NCBI GenBank assembly: GCA_964611895.1
Contig: CAZTDN010000008.1
Coordinates: forward strand, 28,587 to 92,586
Origin: JAIEOG01 sp964611895
GTDB taxonomy: Bacteria > Bdellovibrionota > FAC87 > UBA2466
Length of the DNA stretch: 64,000 bases
Direction: 5' to 3'
A model generated the notes under the pieces. The model was not told the DNA's origin and made no database searches. It saw nothing but the letters and a program-made list of their open reading frames with translations. Below are positions 36,277 through 45,374 of the stretch, piece after piece (position 1 is the stretch's first letter; every line of letters starts with the position of its first letter). Position numbers and translations under genes: made by a program.

Positions 36277-38109
36277 ATGTACCAACCCCGGCTAGATGGA
36301 ATCCGCGGATTATCGATCCTTGCGGTACTGGCCTACCATTTCGAAGTACCTGGTTTTAGCGGTGGGTATATCGGCGTCGACGTATTCTTTGTCCTGTCGG
36401 GTTACCTAATCACTTCACTTATTCTGCAGGAACTTCGCGCTGGCACCTTCAGCGTTTTTCAGTTTTGGGGGAAGAGAATCCGACGTCTACTGCCCGCCTA
36501 TTTGGCGATGGCTTTGGCATGCTTGATAGCAGGATTCTTTTTACTCGCCGTTTCTGATTTTTCTAGACTGGCAATGTCGTTGCTTTGGCAGTCGCTCTCC
36601 GCCTCGAATCTGTACCTTAAAAAATACGTCGGCTATTTCGATCCCCCCAGCGATCTCAATCCATTCACCCACACTTGGTCGCTCGCTGTCGAAGAACAGT
36701 TCTACCTAGTTTTTCCACTGGTCCTATTCGGTTTGAGAAATCGCTCCAAAGCCATCCCCATCACCATGGGAGTGGTTTGTCTCGCTTCTTTTGCGTGCTG
36801 CGCCTTTGTTCAATCCACGGCACCCGTGGAAGCGTTCTTTCTCACCCCGCATCGGGCCTGGGAAATCTTAGCCGGAGGGGGACTTGCCTTTATTCAATGG
36901 CTGCCCACGCCGCACTCGACCCTAGCCACTCTGAGCCTGGGCATGGTGAGCTTGCCCCCATTTACTTTCAACGCTTCAACGGCTCACCCCTCTTGGATCA
37001 CTCTGCTCCCTACCCTCGGGACCTGTGGCCTCATCGCCTTTGCCACCCCCACCACTCCTGCCGGGAGAATTCTCAGCCACCCCCGTCTGGTTCAGCTAGG
37101 GCAACTCTCCTACTCCCTCTACCTTTGGCACTGGCCCCTCCTTGCCTTTTATCGATACCGGTGGGGCTACCAGTTTTCCCTCCAAACTCTGTGGCTACTT
37201 CCCCTCGTTCTGATTTGCTCCACGCTGTCCTATAGGTACCTCGAGCGGCCTGCACGCACTCTTTGGCCAGCACGCAACGTTGTTCTGGGTTCCGTGCTGG
37301 CATCGACGATAATCTCCGCTTTGGCATGTGGGGTGCTCTGGAAAGAAGGCTTTCCGGAGCGTTTCAGTCACTCATCCCTTCGCTTCGAGAGGGCCTCCCT
37401 CGACAGAGAAAACTGGAAACTCCAAGGCGAGGCGCGCCTAAAGAAACTCATCCCCACACAACGTCAAAAAACAACACGTGTGCTTTTTTGGGGCAATAGC
37501 CACCGCGGACACTTACACCCCGTGGTTCGCATTCTGGCAGCGAAATACGGGGTTGATATCGAGTACCCCACTCAAAACTGTCCTTGGTTTATATTGGAAC
37601 CACCATCTCATCCGTGTGCAAAGGCGACACGACTAGCTTTAGAACGACTAAACAATGGCCAATACACGCACCTGCTCTGGGCGGCAGGCTGGGAAAGGCT
37701 CAGTACGGAAAGAGATTTCGAAACTAAACTCCAAACCACCGGGAAGCTCATCCAACAAACAGGGGTCAACACCACGGTGGTGCTGCCCATCCCCATTTAC
37801 ACCATCCCCATTCCCGCCCGACTTTCCATGGCCACCCATTGGAACGAAGATCTGAACTCACTCCATGGCAACTGGTCCCAGTTCAAACGCCAAATCGCCG
37901 CGGTCGAAAAAACCCTGGCGTCTACGCTCCCGCCAAGTTTTCACCAGATAGATCCCGCGCCAGCTCTTTGCCCCAATCAAAACATCTGTTTGACACACAA
38001 AGACGGACAATCTCTCTACTCCGACACGAACCACCTCACCATTGCCGGTGCGCTGGAACTGCTACCCGCACTAGAGCCTTATTTTAAGCGCATTAGCCAG
38101 GTACAATAA
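36277..38109 (+). CDS. O-acyltransferase of OafA/YrhL type with C-terminal SGNH domain
   Basis: 610 residues. The N-terminal membrane domain (about 1-350, roughly ten helices) has the acyltransferase-3 hallmarks RLDGIRGLSILAVLAYH and FFVLSGYLIT, and SLAVEEQFYLVFPL. The C-terminal part (from about 405) is an SGNH-hydrolase-like domain: FWGNSHRGH, then a C-terminal SDTNHLTIAGA with the Asp-x-x-His pattern. Such proteins transfer acetyl groups to surface polysaccharides or lipopolysaccharide. The methyltransferase gene starts four bases after its stop. Confidence 0.9.
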   Translation: MYQPRLDGIRGLSILAVLAYHFEVPGFSGGYIGVDVFFVLSGYLITSLILQELRAGTFSVFQFWGKRIRRLLPAYLAMALACLIAGFFLLAVSDFSRLAMSLLWQSLSASNLYLKKYVGYFDPPSDLNPFTHTWSLAVEEQFYLVFPLVLFGLRNRSKAIPITMGVVCLASFACCAFVQSTAPVEAFFLTPHRAWEILAGGGLAFIQWLPTPHSTLATLSLGMVSLPPFTFNASTAHPSWITLLPTLGTCGLIAFATPTTPAGRILSHPRLVQLGQLSYSLYLWHWPLLAFYRYRWGYQFSLQTLWLLPLVLICSTLSYRYLERPARTLWPARNVVLGSVLASTIISALACGVLWKEGFPERFSHSSLRFERASLDRENWKLQGEARLKKLIPTQRQKTTRVLFWGNSHRGHLHPVVRILAAKYGVDIEYPTQNCPWFILEPPSHPCAKATRLALERLNNGQYTHLLWAAGWERLSTERDFETKLQTTGKLIQQTGVNTTVVLPIPIYTIPIPARLSMATHWNEDLNSLHGNWSQFKRQIAAVEKTLASTLPPSFHQIDPAPALCPNQNICLTHKDGQSLYSDTNHLTIAGALELLPALEPYFKRISQVQ

Positions 38110-38113
38110 CCCG

Positions 38114-39700
38114 ATGGACGCTGTTCGCAGCCAGTACGAAAAATGGCCCTACCCTAACGTCCCTCTATTGGCGCGTGTTCCTGCAAGTCGGCTATGGCAG
38201 ATCAACGCGGCGTGGATCGCTGCTCGCGCACACCAACCCGTAGTCGAAAACCCTTCTATCTGGATAGCAGGTTGCGGAACATTTCAGCCCTATGTTTTTG
38301 CGCAGGCAAATCCGAGCAGCCCCATTCTTGCGACGGATATTTCACAAACTTCGTTGGATATCGCCCGCCGACGCTGTCGCAATCATGGATTGCGTAACCT
38401 CACATTCGAAACTCTAGACTTGAGCGATCCATCCGCTTTTCCAAGCGAACAGTTTGATCTCATCGAATGTTACGGCGTGTTAATGTGCCTGCCCGACCCG
38501 GCCCTCACGCTGCGCGAGCTGGCCCAGCGCCTCAAACCCGGAGGCGTGCTGCGCCTGATGGTCTACCCCCATTATGGCAGGCAACGCATTTTTCAGATTC
38601 AACGCCTCGCCAAGATCTTGGGGCTCCATTACCAAGATGACAAAGCCCCCTCTACATTGCGCAAGATCCTTCGAGCGCTTCCTGAACAGCACCCACTGGC
38701 CTACGCATTTGCGTCCTATGCCGATTCCGCGAACTCCCAAGGTATTGTCGATGCTTTCTTGCACGCTTCCGATCGCGGTTTTACTGGCATCGAGATCTGC
38801 GATCTAATCGATCGCGCCGGACTGGATCTGGCGTTTGCGTTGCACCGCCCCTGGGGCCAACCCCGCGCCATGGCCGAAAAACTTGGATTGCTGCCGCACG
38901 ACCCCGCTCAATGGCTCCACTACTTGGATCTGTGGCAAAATCTCCGAACTAATTTTATCTTGTGCGCGATTCCGAAGATTCGACCACAAACGGAGGCACC
39001 GGCCCGCTTTACTCACCCGCTATTTTCGCTACAAAACCGCAGCCTTCCGTGGAGGGAACGCGCGCGCTTGCTCACCATGGCAGCGCTCGGAGCAGAAGTC
39101 GATTCGCGCACCCATGCCGACGGCTGCTTGCGTCTGAAGGGTTCTCAGGTGCGCAGACTCCTCGCCAACCAAATTGATTCTCAAACGCAGGACATCGCCC
39201 ATCCCCAGAAAGAAGCTGTCTTGGGGCCCGCTTTCCTGGGTACGAGTCGCCAGATATCGCCCAACACCCACTGGGCGCTGCGTCCCGGTCCACTCGCCCC
39301 CAATCCGCTATACGCTCACTTGTTCGATGCCTACTGTTATCAAGAACAGTGGACTTCTCACTTTGCACACCCGTTCCCCAACCTCGAAGCTCAACTACGC
39401 CGCTGGAAGCCCCTTTGCGAACCACTAGAGGACTCTACCCATCCTTTTGGACTCACCCCTTTTGGAACCCTGAATCACTCGCCACCAGCCGTCAGTCAGG
39501 CAGCGAGGGATTTTGCCAAGCTCCCCACGCTGGAGTTTGAGGGCTGGCGCCCGCGAGATCGTTCGGCACACCAACAAACGGTGCGGAAGTTTCTCAAAGA
39601 ATTGGAAGTACGAAAAACAGACTTTACAGAATCCGAACTCGAAGAGCTATGGGTGCTTTTGTTTAGCTATGATCGGCTCTTTCTACCCTACGAGAACTAA
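38114..39700 (+). CDS. Class I SAM-dependent methyltransferase with long C-terminal extension
   Basis: 528 residues. The N-terminal half has the methyltransferase motifs: IWIAGCGTFQPYVFA (motif I), LATDIS (motif II), LDLSDPSAFPSEQFDLIECYGVLMCLPDPALTLRELA in pieces as motifs for the active site, and LKPGGVLRLMVY. The start MDAVRSQYEKWPYPNVP is shared with a group of methyltransferases found with polysaccharide and TPR proteins. The C-terminal ~230 residues (Gln/Pro/His-rich, LRPGPLAPNPLYAHLFDAYC) are not a known domain to me. Probably co-transcribed with the acyltransferase and the next two genes. Confidence 0.8.
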   Translation: MDAVRSQYEKWPYPNVPLLARVPASRLWQINAAWIAARAHQPVVENPSIWIAGCGTFQPYVFAQANPSSPILATDISQTSLDIARRRCRNHGLRNLTFETLDLSDPSAFPSEQFDLIECYGVLMCLPDPALTLRELAQRLKPGGVLRLMVYPHYGRQRIFQIQRLAKILGLHYQDDKAPSTLRKILRALPEQHPLAYAFASYADSANSQGIVDAFLHASDRGFTGIEICDLIDRAGLDLAFALHRPWGQPRAMAEKLGLLPHDPAQWLHYLDLWQNLRTNFILCAIPKIRPQTEAPARFTHPLFSLQNRSLPWRERARLLTMAALGAEVDSRTHADGCLRLKGSQVRRLLANQIDSQTQDIAHPQKEAVLGPAFLGTSRQISPNTHWALRPGPLAPNPLYAHLFDAYCYQEQWTSHFAHPFPNLEAQLRRWKPLCEPLEDSTHPFGLTPFGTLNHSPPAVSQAARDFAKLPTLEFEGWRPRDRSAHQQTVRKFLKELEVRKTDFTESELEELWVLLFSYDRLFLPYEN

Positions 39701-39703
39701 AGC

Positions 39704-41047
39704 ATGCACAAGACAAATGCCCCACGGTTGCGGTGCCTGACGGTTTGTTTCCTAGTGGCGTTTCACTCCCTGATTTCAGTGTTGAAAGCGCAGACCCCGG
39801 ATGAAGCTCAGATCAGCGAGCTCCTCTACCGAGCTGAAAATAGAAATATCATCCGCATGGCAAGAATGTCCCCTGAGGAACTGGCCGAGCTCACCTCCAA
39901 AGTTCAAGATCGATTCAAGTCGCCACTTCCCTTTGGACCCAATGCTACTCCCGAGTCCTATTTCAAATACGCCCAGACATTGCACCACCTACAAAACGCC
40001 TACCACGCCGAGTTTGATGCCGCTCAACGGCCAGAGACAGCTCGGCTCTGGCAAGAGATCAACAAGTCTCTTGCCCAGGCAGTCTACGTTGGAATGGCGA
40101 AGACCAACACGGGCGATAGCCCCATCGAACTTCGCAGAGCTGTCCGCATGGGACTCGACGCCATTCGTTTTGAGTCTGCCAATGACAAAAAAGATTTTCT
40201 AAAGGCCTATCTCACGATCGCCGATCGTATCCGCGTTCGAAACGGCGCGGATCACCTGGCTGAGTTGCTGAGTTTTCAGCCTCAGGAAAAGGGAGTCAAT
40301 GTCTTGAACCGCGCAGAAAATGCAGAGTTTATATTTGATTTTGTCGCCACTCAAATTTCGGCTCCCGACCAGAAGAGGGCGCTCCTTGAAGCTCTCGCGC
40401 TCGACATGGAGCACGTGCTCAAATCCAAAGAGCAGGAGTGGTGGGGGGCACAGCAGTGGAGCGAAAAAATTCGAGAGGCCAACGAACCCGGGTTTAACTC
40501 CAATCGATCGGATTTTCTCGCGAAGTTTCACGCCCTGAGTAAGGCGCTGTTTACCCAAGCCGAGAAGGACAGTCCCTTGAAGTACCGCAGCTTTGCGTTG
40601 GCACTGCAATCGATCGATCAAAACTGGCCCGACAAAGCCCGCGAGCAGTTCCACGATCTTTTTGCAAACTATGCCCCGGCTGATCGATCCGGACGGGCAG
40701 CCTTCGTCGAATCTCTCGCAAACCGAATGAGCCTCGCAGCGGTGCCAAACGAACCCACCCTCCGACGCCTGATCGATCTCTTTGTTTTGCACAATGACAA
40801 TCCAAACCTCGCAGAATGGAAAGCAGCCTCCGCGCTCACCGCATTGATTCCAGGATTCAAGGCTAACCAAATCGGTCTTGGACGCAAAGCAGACACCTTT
40901 GTCGAGTTGGACGCAAAGGCTGCGCAGTTCGAAGATTGGCTACAACGCAAAGATCCCCGCCTCTCGGCTCGTGCATGGCGCTTTCTCAAAGGGTCTGCCG
41001 GGGCCGTGGTCTGTGGCATGGCGTACAGCCACCTGATCCATCAGTAA
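39704..41047 (+). CDS. Exported helical protein of unknown function
   Basis: 447 residues with a signal peptide (about 30 residues, ending near SVLKAQ) and a mature domain almost wholly predicted helical (Ala/Leu/Glu/Arg-rich). A last hydrophobic stretch (AGAVVCGMAYSHLI) may be membrane-associated. It starts three bases after the methyltransferase stop, so it belongs to the same operon. No family recognised. Confidence 0.65.
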   Translation: MHKTNAPRLRCLTVCFLVAFHSLISVLKAQTPDEAQISELLYRAENRNIIRMARMSPEELAELTSKVQDRFKSPLPFGPNATPESYFKYAQTLHHLQNAYHAEFDAAQRPETARLWQEINKSLAQAVYVGMAKTNTGDSPIELRRAVRMGLDAIRFESANDKKDFLKAYLTIADRIRVRNGADHLAELLSFQPQEKGVNVLNRAENAEFIFDFVATQISAPDQKRALLEALALDMEHVLKSKEQEWWGAQQWSEKIREANEPGFNSNRSDFLAKFHALSKALFTQAEKDSPLKYRSFALALQSIDQNWPDKAREQFHDLFANYAPADRSGRAAFVESLANRMSLAAVPNEPTLRRLIDLFVLHNDNPNLAEWKAASALTALIPGFKANQIGLGRKADTFVELDAKAAQFEDWLQRKDPRLSARAWRFLKGSAGAVVCGMAYSHLIHQ

Positions 41048-41059
41048 CCCATTGGAATC

Positions 41060-41578
41060 ATGTTGCTTTTTTTGAGTATTGCTCCACCTCAAAAACCCAG
41101 CTATAGATCCGGAACTTTGAAGCAAACTTTGCGTTTCTCACTCGCCTTCTCCCTGATCCTTGCCCCTGCTCTCGAGGCGACTTCTCCTGCGGAGAATGTG
41201 CTCTCGATCGCCGAATTGGACGCCCGTTTTCTTCAACACTGCCCCGAGCTGGTCACACGCTACCTGAGTTACCTCGGGCGGGCTCAACTCACGGACACCG
41301 ATCGCCTTGCACGCACGTTAACGGCCTATCTCCATGACGAACGCGCATTGAGCCGAATTGCCTTTGGGCTGACGAACTGCCCCAAAACAGACCTGGGTCT
41401 AGCAGCAGTGCACGCACGATTAAACTCACCCATTGGACTTAGCGAAGACTTGCGCGAAGAATTCTACAGAGTGCTGAAAAACTGGGGGGAAGACCCGGAA
41501 TCTACCCCGCCAACGCTGCGTCTTTTTCTCGGGTCACCTGACGCAGCAATAACCCCCATAGAATCAGAAGCGCAATAA
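41060..41578 (+). CDS. Exported protein of unknown function
   Basis: 172 residues. The hydrophobic part (LRFSLAFSLILAPALEA) is preceded by a 25-residue lead, so a start further in is possible. Two Cys in the mature part (HCPEL, TNCPKT). Follows the upstream helical gene by 12 bases and overlaps the convergent GT87 gene by 77 bases. No family recognised. Confidence 0.55.
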   Translation: MLLFLSIAPPQKPSYRSGTLKQTLRFSLAFSLILAPALEATSPAENVLSIAELDARFLQHCPELVTRYLSYLGRAQLTDTDRLARTLTAYLHDERALSRIAFGLTNCPKTDLGLAAVHARLNSPIGLSEDLREEFYRVLKNWGEDPESTPPTLRLFLGSPDAAITPIESEAQ

Positions 41579-42623
41579 ACACACTTTGATTTGTTTCCAA
41601 AAAAGTACAGATTCGAACTCCAATGATATCCCGGTTGCTTGCCCCGAGAAAAATGCAAAGGCTCGCAATCCAAATGCGTTCTCCCTTGCTTGCAAAGCAC
41701 CACATAACTGGGAGAACTGCCCACAGGAGTGAGTATGTCTGCTGCCAGGGTAGCGGACTGCTCATCAAAGCCAACCAAACCCAAGCGCTAGCAGTCCTAA
41801 AAAAAAGACTGGGATATCTTCCAGCTTCATCAATCGAAAATCGCGGAAGCACTTTTGCCGCTACAATGGCAAATGGCGCCGCCAACAAAAAGCATTTTTC
41901 CGAATGCCCATCCCAACCGAAAAACTGCATTGCAAAAGGAAAAAAACCCTGCAGATTCAAATTACCCGGAGTCAGGGGCATCACCCCCTGGGTATTTCGC
42001 ATCTGCGCCGCCCACGCGAACCAATAGTGTGGCGAAGGGATAAGTATCAAAAAACTCAAAACTCCCCCCATCACCCAAGCGGTCCGCCTGTCTCTAAGGC
42101 GATATGCAAAAAATGCAACCAAGGAGTGAATCTTGATCACCGCACCGAGAGCGAGGACGAACGGTCCCCAGTATCGACGCGGGGCAGTCTGCACCAGCGC
42201 AGCCGTCAAGAGAGCCAGGTTGAGAAACATTCCAATGTTACTCGCCCGGAATTCGCCATCGACAAAACGAAACGCTCCCAGCACAGCGCAAACCAACCCA
42301 GCCAGAAAAGCCGGAGACTTTGCAACCAAGCGCCACGCCAACACCGGAACCAAGATCGCTGCCGAGAGGTGCACCAGTGCATACGCCCAGCGAGCCCACT
42401 CAAACGGAAGCCAAGCAAAAGGGATAAAATAAAACACCGTCAGCGGAGCGTATTTAAAAGCGTACCCGCCCTCAAAAACGTAAAAAGCCTCACCAGACAA
42501 AAGGCGGTTGGCCGCCTTGTAATAGGCGGTGAAATCCCTTCCATCTCCACGCAGTTGCTGGATAAAACAACTCGCCGCAAGCAAGGCTACGATCAGTACG
42601 AAAGCAAGACGGCGCTTAGTCAT
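41502..42623 (-). CDS. GT87-family membrane glycosyltransferase
   Basis: 373 residues from the ATG at 42621-42623; a longer frame to 42677 adds residues without support. About ten transmembrane helices. The first outer loop has DFTAYYKAANRLLSG, the signature of polyprenyl-phosphate-sugar-dependent GT-C enzymes of family GT87 (Asp-Phe-x-x-Tyr-Tyr), followed by FKYAPLTVF. They transfer mannose or other sugars from lipid carriers outside the membrane. Its start overlaps the end of the DUF1634 gene by 8 bases. Confidence 0.85.
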   Translation of the reverse strand: MTKRRLAFVLIVALLAASCFIQQLRGDGRDFTAYYKAANRLLSGEAFYVFEGGYAFKYAPLTVFYFIPFAWLPFEWARWAYALVHLSAAILVPVLAWRLVAKSPAFLAGLVCAVLGAFRFVDGEFRASNIGMFLNLALLTAALVQTAPRRYWGPFVLALGAVIKIHSLVAFFAYRLRDRRTAWVMGGVLSFLILIPSPHYWFAWAAQMRNTQGVMPLTPGNLNLQGFFPFAMQFFGWDGHSEKCFLLAAPFAIVAAKVLPRFSIDEAGRYPSLFFRTASAWVWLALMSSPLPWQQTYSLLWAVLPVMWCFASKGERIWIASLCIFLGASNRDIIGVRICTFLETNQSVFIALLILWGLLLRQVTREKDAALAG

Positions 42624-42990
42624 ACTCAAAGCCAAGAGAAAAACTAAGAAACAGACCCGCCAACACGAGCAATGCAATCACACCCAGACGAAACTCCCGC
42701 TGTTTGAAGAACAAGTAGGCACTCAATAGCACCCGGAGCGACGGCAAACAGATCAAGGCAACCAACCCCACATAAGAACTCAACAGCCCCCAATTGCGCT
42801 GCGACCAGGCACGCGTCCAGGATTCGTAGAATGAAATCGCATTGTAGGTTTGAAACTTTTCAAACGGAGACTCCGGGCTTCCGATTTGCAATGCCCAACC
42901 GATCAACAAAAAGCTACTTGCTGCCAGAACACCATAGCGTAGCAAGAGCGCTATTTTCAGCTCAAGCTGTTCCAAATTGTGATTGCTCAT
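42616..42990 (-). CDS. DUF1634 membrane protein
   Basis: 124 residues with three hydrophobic helices. The start LELKIALLLRYGVLAASSFLLIGW and the following pattern fit DUF1634, a family almost always encoded next to TauE/SafE-type (TSUP) transporters. The ATG overlaps the stop of the TSUP gene (ATGA), so they are co-translated. Probably an accessory subunit of the transporter; mechanism unknown. Confidence 0.85.
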   Translation of the reverse strand: MSNHNLEQLELKIALLLRYGVLAASSFLLIGWALQIGSPESPFEKFQTYNAISFYESWTRAWSQRNWGLLSSYVGLVALICLPSLRVLLSAYLFFKQREFRLGVIALLVLAGLFLSFSLGFEYD

Positions 42991-43802
42991 TGAAGCCCTC
43001 GGTAAATCATTTGCAAAGAAACGATACCCATCACCAGAACGAATACGCGCCGAACAGTGCGGGCCGGAAGCTTGACCATATAGGCCGCTCCAATCCAAGC
43101 ACCGATGACAATTCCCACCGCCACCGGACCTGCAATTTCGGGGCGCACATCACCGCGTATCAAATAGGCACCGGCACTGGCGGTGGCCGTAACTCCAATC
43201 ATGAAGTTTGAGGTCGCCGACGAAACTTTAATGGGCAGCTTCATCGCTCCATCCATGGCCATGACCTTAAAAATTCCACTGCCGATCCCCAAAAGGGCTG
43301 ACAATGCCCCAGCAAGTACCATAGTAGCTAAGCCTAACGGAACATGGTCTACGGAGTAGGCGATCTGCTTTCCTCCTTCGGGGTAAACACCCGCCAACCC
43401 CAGCGACTCCGACCAAGGGTGATTGCGCCCCGGCCCATTTTGGCCGTCCTTCTTGCGGCCCATCATCAGCGCCGAAAAAAATAGAAACACCCCAAAAAGC
43501 AAAAACAAAAACGAAGTCCCCACCTTTGAAGAAATCAAAAAACCCAACATTGCCCCAGCAACTGTTCCAACTTCAAGCAACACTGCTAAACGCAGATTCG
43601 TCAGCCGATCCCGCAAATAACTCGCGGCGGCTCCGGAAGAAGAAGCCACAATCGAAATCAAACTCGCCGCAATCGCGTATCGAATATCGACATCAAAGAG
43701 CAGCGTGAGCACGGGAACAATGATGATTCCGCCGCCCAAACCCAAGAGCGCGCCGAGAAAGCCCGCTCCGATAGAGAAAGAAAACAAAACGATTTCGTCC
43801 AT
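42987..43802 (-). CDS. TSUP (TauE/SafE) family anion permease
   Basis: 271 residues, eight hydrophobic helices. The family repeat is seen twice: GFLGALLGLGGGIIIVPVL near the N-terminus and AGALSALLGIGSGIFKVMAM in the second half. TSUP proteins export sulfite, sulfoacetate or other sulfur-containing anions across the inner membrane. Together with the downstream DUF1634 gene it makes the common two-component pair. The substrate cannot be given from sequence. Confidence 0.92.
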   Translation of the reverse strand: MDEIVLFSFSIGAGFLGALLGLGGGIIIVPVLTLLFDVDIRYAIAASLISIVASSSGAAASYLRDRLTNLRLAVLLEVGTVAGAMLGFLISSKVGTSFLFLLFGVFLFFSALMMGRKKDGQNGPGRNHPWSESLGLAGVYPEGGKQIAYSVDHVPLGLATMVLAGALSALLGIGSGIFKVMAMDGAMKLPIKVSSATSNFMIGVTATASAGAYLIRGDVRPEIAGPVAVGIVIGAWIGAAYMVKLPARTVRRVFVLVMGIVSLQMIYRGLQ

Positions 43803-43886
43803 AACGTGGCTTCATGCTTAAACAATCGAAGATCAAGGTCAAGGCAAGTCCATAGTCTTGGACAGGAAATAAAGGTAACATGAGGT

Positions 43887-44384
43887 ATGTTTTTCCTCGG
43901 ACACCTGGGCATCGGCAAAACCATGGCAAAACCATGGAGTGCGAGTCTCCCACTGTTTTGGATCCTGGTTGGGTGTGTGCTTCCCGACCTTATCGACAAA
44001 CCCTTGTATTATGGCCTCTCTTGGTACACGGGCCTAAGAGGGCAGGACCTCGGCCTCATCAGCGGAACCCGTACCTTTGGACACACTGGCATTCTTTGGG
44101 CCTTGCTTGTGGCTTCGGGTTTTATTTCTAAAAAAGCTCGAAGTGTCGCGCTGGGACTGAGCACGCATTTGATCTTAGACTTTACGACAGACGCTTTAGA
44201 CGGGCACTTGTGGGATAGCAGTTGCGCCCTGGCATTTGTTTTTCCAGCGCTGGGCGTTCGCTTTCCGGTCTCACCATTCGATAATCTCGAAAACCACCTG
44301 TCCGTCTTGATGCACCGAGCGTCGATTATCGGGGGAGAAATTGCGGGGGCTTACCTCCTCTGGAGGCGCCCCCGTTCTCGTTAG
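43887..44384 (+). CDS. Membrane-bound metal-dependent hydrolase (YdjM/DUF457 type)
   Basis: 165 residues. The metal-ligand motifs of the YdjM family are present: the early His in GHLGIGKTM, DLIDKPLYY, RTFGHTGIL and HLILDFTTD. Four hydrophobic helices. The family is predicted to be integral-membrane metal-dependent hydrolases of unknown substrate. It is monocistronic and convergent, by four bases, with the lipoprotein gene. Confidence 0.75.
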   Translation: MFFLGHLGIGKTMAKPWSASLPLFWILVGCVLPDLIDKPLYYGLSWYTGLRGQDLGLISGTRTFGHTGILWALLVASGFISKKARSVALGLSTHLILDFTTDALDGHLWDSSCALAFVFPALGVRFPVSPFDNLENHLSVLMHRASIIGGEIAGAYLLWRRPRSR

Positions 44385-45139
44385 TCTTTTTTGGGCAAAT
44401 TCTCTCCAAACCCAGCAAAAACACGTGCCAAAACCTTACCGGTATCCGGAGCGTTGGGATAGGGATACTGGGTATCCTGAGAATTCTGCCCATCGCTGCC
44501 TTTGATGGCTTTGATGACGGTAACAAGCCCCATCTCTCTTTCCTTGGCGTACGACCGCGAATCCGAAAGGGATTTTGTCACCGTTCCGGTGAACGCAAGC
44601 TCGCCCGTCTGCAGATCGTAAACATGCATTGAAGCTGAAACGGTGCGGGTTGTAGACGAAGTGACCTTTTCGGTTCCTGGAACGATGTTTCCGTTCTTGT
44701 CGGTCGAAGAGGATTCGGAGCGATCCGTATGCACCTCGTCGTTTTCGATTCTAGAAAACGCGGCGTAACGTATCCCCGCAAGCTTGGCTTTTAGGTTCGA
44801 CACCGAACGATCGCTCAACATGCCGGTCGACTGCATTTCGCTGATCAAGCCTTGGTATTGGGTGCGCCCCAGGCGGTTCATCAGAGTCCCCACAGGAGCA
44901 ATCTCGTAATCCTTACGCTCTTCTAAGAGTGCGTTGCGCATCACATTCGCGTACGAAGTGCGGCGACCCTCGTCTAGCGTATCAAACGCGGCCGCTACCC
45001 CACCAATAGCCAGTTTGCCCCCATGAACGGCAGCGTAGGTAAAACTAGGGCTCTGTTTAAGCCCTGTTATTTTGGTGGCACAGCCCGCGAGGAGCAGTCC
45101 TAGAGCCATGCTTGCGAATACCCGATGGAACGATTTCAT
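44381..45139 (-). CDS. Lipoprotein of unknown function
   Basis: 252 residues. A type II signal with lipobox LLAGC (Cys at about residue 20) marks a lipoprotein. The mature domain has an alternating beta pattern with RTVSASMHVYDLQTGELAFTG, which resembles CsgG-like/curli-type assembly lipoproteins in its strand pattern but without a diagnostic motif. It is monocistronic. Envelope location is confident; function is not. Confidence 0.7.
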   Translation of the reverse strand: MKSFHRVFASMALGLLLAGCATKITGLKQSPSFTYAAVHGGKLAIGGVAAAFDTLDEGRRTSYANVMRNALLEERKDYEIAPVGTLMNRLGRTQYQGLISEMQSTGMLSDRSVSNLKAKLAGIRYAAFSRIENDEVHTDRSESSSTDKNGNIVPGTEKVTSSTTRTVSASMHVYDLQTGELAFTGTVTKSLSDSRSYAKEREMGLVTVIKAIKGSDGQNSQDTQYPYPNAPDTGKVLARVFAGFGENLPKKD

Positions 45140-45330
45140 TTGTGATTTCCCCTGTTATTTTAAAACCCTAGGATAGCTGAAAGCCGTAGAATGAACAGGC
45201 CCAATAAATTCTTATTGCCAATTTTTTCGGGATTTGATTACCGTGAATCATGGGGTGGACGGTAATGGAACGCGGTTTCGAGTTTTAAGCTTCCTGTTTA
45301 GGGGGATGGTTCGGGGGATTCACATCGATA

Positions 45331-45366
45331 AATAAAGCCGGGGGCTTTGTTGCCCCCGGCTTTATT
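45331..45366. terminator. Strong bidirectional rho-independent terminator
   Basis: A perfect 15-bp stem AATAAAGCCGGGGGC/GCCCCCGGCTTTATT with a six-base loop and A/T-rich flanks on both sides. It lies just after the stop of the sigma-54 activator gene and marks the end of the minus arm of the injection-system cluster. Confidence 0.95.
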
Positions 45367-45374
45367 TGTTTACC

